Source: an uncultured Desulfosporosinus sp. (GTDB lineage: Bacteria > Bacillota > Desulfitobacteriia > Desulfitobacteriales > Desulfitobacteriaceae). From it: a DNA stretch of 64,000 nt. A program made the translations under genes and the position numbers. The stretch spans positions 44,615 through 108,614 of the forward strand of contig CAKMJS010000029.1 in the NCBI GenBank assembly GCA_927405585.1, given 5' to 3'. Of the stretch, positions 63,533 through 64,000 are shown in pieces (position 1 is the stretch's first letter; the number at the start of each line of letters is the position of its first letter). The notes under the pieces are model-generated. The model worked only from the letters and a program-made list of their open reading frames with translations, was not told where the DNA came from and did no database searches.

Positions 63533-63548
63533 GAACGGGTGGAACCCC
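63533..63548 (-). pseudogene. 5S rRNA fragment 2
   Basis: Identical over 16 bases to 63719-63734 of the intact 5S gene. In the real gene only two bases separate the two fragments. Confidence 0.6.
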
Positions 63549-63597
63549 GGCTTAAACCGTAACTTGATGCTTCAAAAATGCTGTATCAAAAACACAG

Positions 63598-63628
63598 AAA
63601 AGACTATCTCCTAAGAGATAGCCTTTTC
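63598..63628 (-). terminator. Terminator after 5S rRNA
   Basis: CTATCTC (63605-63611) pairs with GAGATAG (63616-63622), extended by G-U and A-T pairs. On the minus strand CTTTTCTG follows. Confidence 0.8.
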
Positions 63629-63636
63629 ACTTGTTA

Positions 63637-63752
63637 CCTGGCGATGACCTACTTTCCCAGGGGCTTGCGCCCCAAGTATCATCGGCCCTGGAGGTCTTAA
63701 CTTCCGTGTTCGAAATGGGAACGGGTGGAACCCCTCCGGCATGATCACCAGA
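63637..63752 (-). rRNA. rrf: 5S ribosomal RNA
   Basis: About 116 bases on the minus strand from TCTGGTGATCATGCC to GGTCATCGCCAGGT. The ends pair (TCTGGTGAT with ATCGCCAGG), and the loop-A/B segment with CCCGTTCCCATTTCGAACA is intact. A terminator follows. No 23S 3' end is seen in the 248 bases upstream, although a 23S-5S distance of about 100 bases or less would be usual. Confidence 0.93.
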
Positions 63753-63991
63753 TGTCTGAGATACGATGTCCTTTTCGAACGTTGTTCTCTCAAAACCCCG
63801 CCGAAATACTCCGCCGCCTTTTCTGTCTGTTTCTGAGTTTCGACCGGCTTCTTTAACGTGCCCATCACTTCATGACCATCGCCAACAGTATGGTCGTGTC
63901 TCATGGGTTGATCGCCTTTATTTGCAGCGATGAGAAAAGGAGATGTAGCGGTTAGAACAAGGGCGATAACGAGCTTTTGCATGCTTTTCAT
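63753..63991 (-). CDS. Possible exported-protein frame upstream of and running into 5S rRNA
   Basis: From ATG 63991 the frame reads like a secreted protein: MKSMQKLVIALVLTATSPFL then IAANKG (signal peptide), MRHDHTVGDGHEVMGTLKK and QKQTEKAAEYFGG. After about 65 codons it enters what looks like the normal 23S-5S spacer (TTTTGAGAGAACAACG) and continues into 5S without a stop before it. The ribosome binding site is weak. It could be a gene broken by, or inserted beside, the rRNA operon, or an assembly join. Confidence 0.3.
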
Positions 63992-64000
63992 TGTGCTTTC

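Overview
The window looks like chromosome of an anaerobic, endospore-forming, low-GC Firmicute of the Desulfosporosinus/Desulfitobacterium type (Peptococcaceae). This is inferred from gene content, not from a search: spoVS, an FtsK/SpoIIIE translocase, the conserved recA-rny-ymdB-spoVS neighbourhood, rubredoxin, a lactate-oxidation module of the LUD/CCG type, flagellar motAB, and frequent GTG/TTG starts behind strong AGGAGG ribosome binding sites. Most genes after about 6 kb lie on the minus strand.

Layout. 0-6.3 kb: an HD-domain protein cut by the window edge, a GH18 glycosidase, a ComFB-like protein, a 41-residue membrane microprotein, a Crp/Fnr regulator, a Ski2-like helicase and rubredoxin. 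6.4-11.3 kb: a membrane protein, a HAD hydrolase, a highly self-complementary RNA candidate, and an LldG/LldH-type L-lactate operon with a GntR-type operator upstream. 11.3-17.7 kb: a TPR membrane protein, a short squalene-hopene-cyclase-like protein, a GC-rich repeat-bearing spacer, an ArgA-like acetyltransferase with an ARG box, a decayed histidine kinase and a TetR regulator. 17.8-24 kb: glycerate kinase, guaB, HD and PHP proteins and a membrane dipeptidase.

24-37 kb is the conserved housekeeping block spoVS, ymdB, rny, recX, recA (consensus promoter plus SOS box), DEAD-box helicase, cinA, FtsH-like protease, pgsA and rimO. Its usual partners (yajQ, ymfM, ymfK, selU, ftsK, tepA) reappear at 49.5-56 kb. 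Between them lie the phosphate operon pstSCAB-phoU (37-42 kb) with two tandem four-repeat Pho boxes, a cell-wall-anchored ice-binding-type protein with its own sortase (43-44.7 kb), a YgiQ-type radical SAM protein with a long decapeptide-repeat tail (45-47.8 kb), and motAB.

56-62 kb carries a MerR/acyl-CoA dehydrogenase pair and a FadR-like/alkyl-DHAP-synthase-like/GlpD-like operon, which suggests lipid-linked glycerol phosphate metabolism. The last 2 kb is a decayed, repeat-rich zone: a thiamine-diphosphate enzyme remnant, an XRE regulator with a membrane partner, palindromic repeats that split a partial 5S rRNA copy, and an intact 5S rRNA gene (minus strand) with no 23S sequence in the 248 bases upstream of it.

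No CRISPR array, complete insertion sequence, tRNA or replication origin was recognised.
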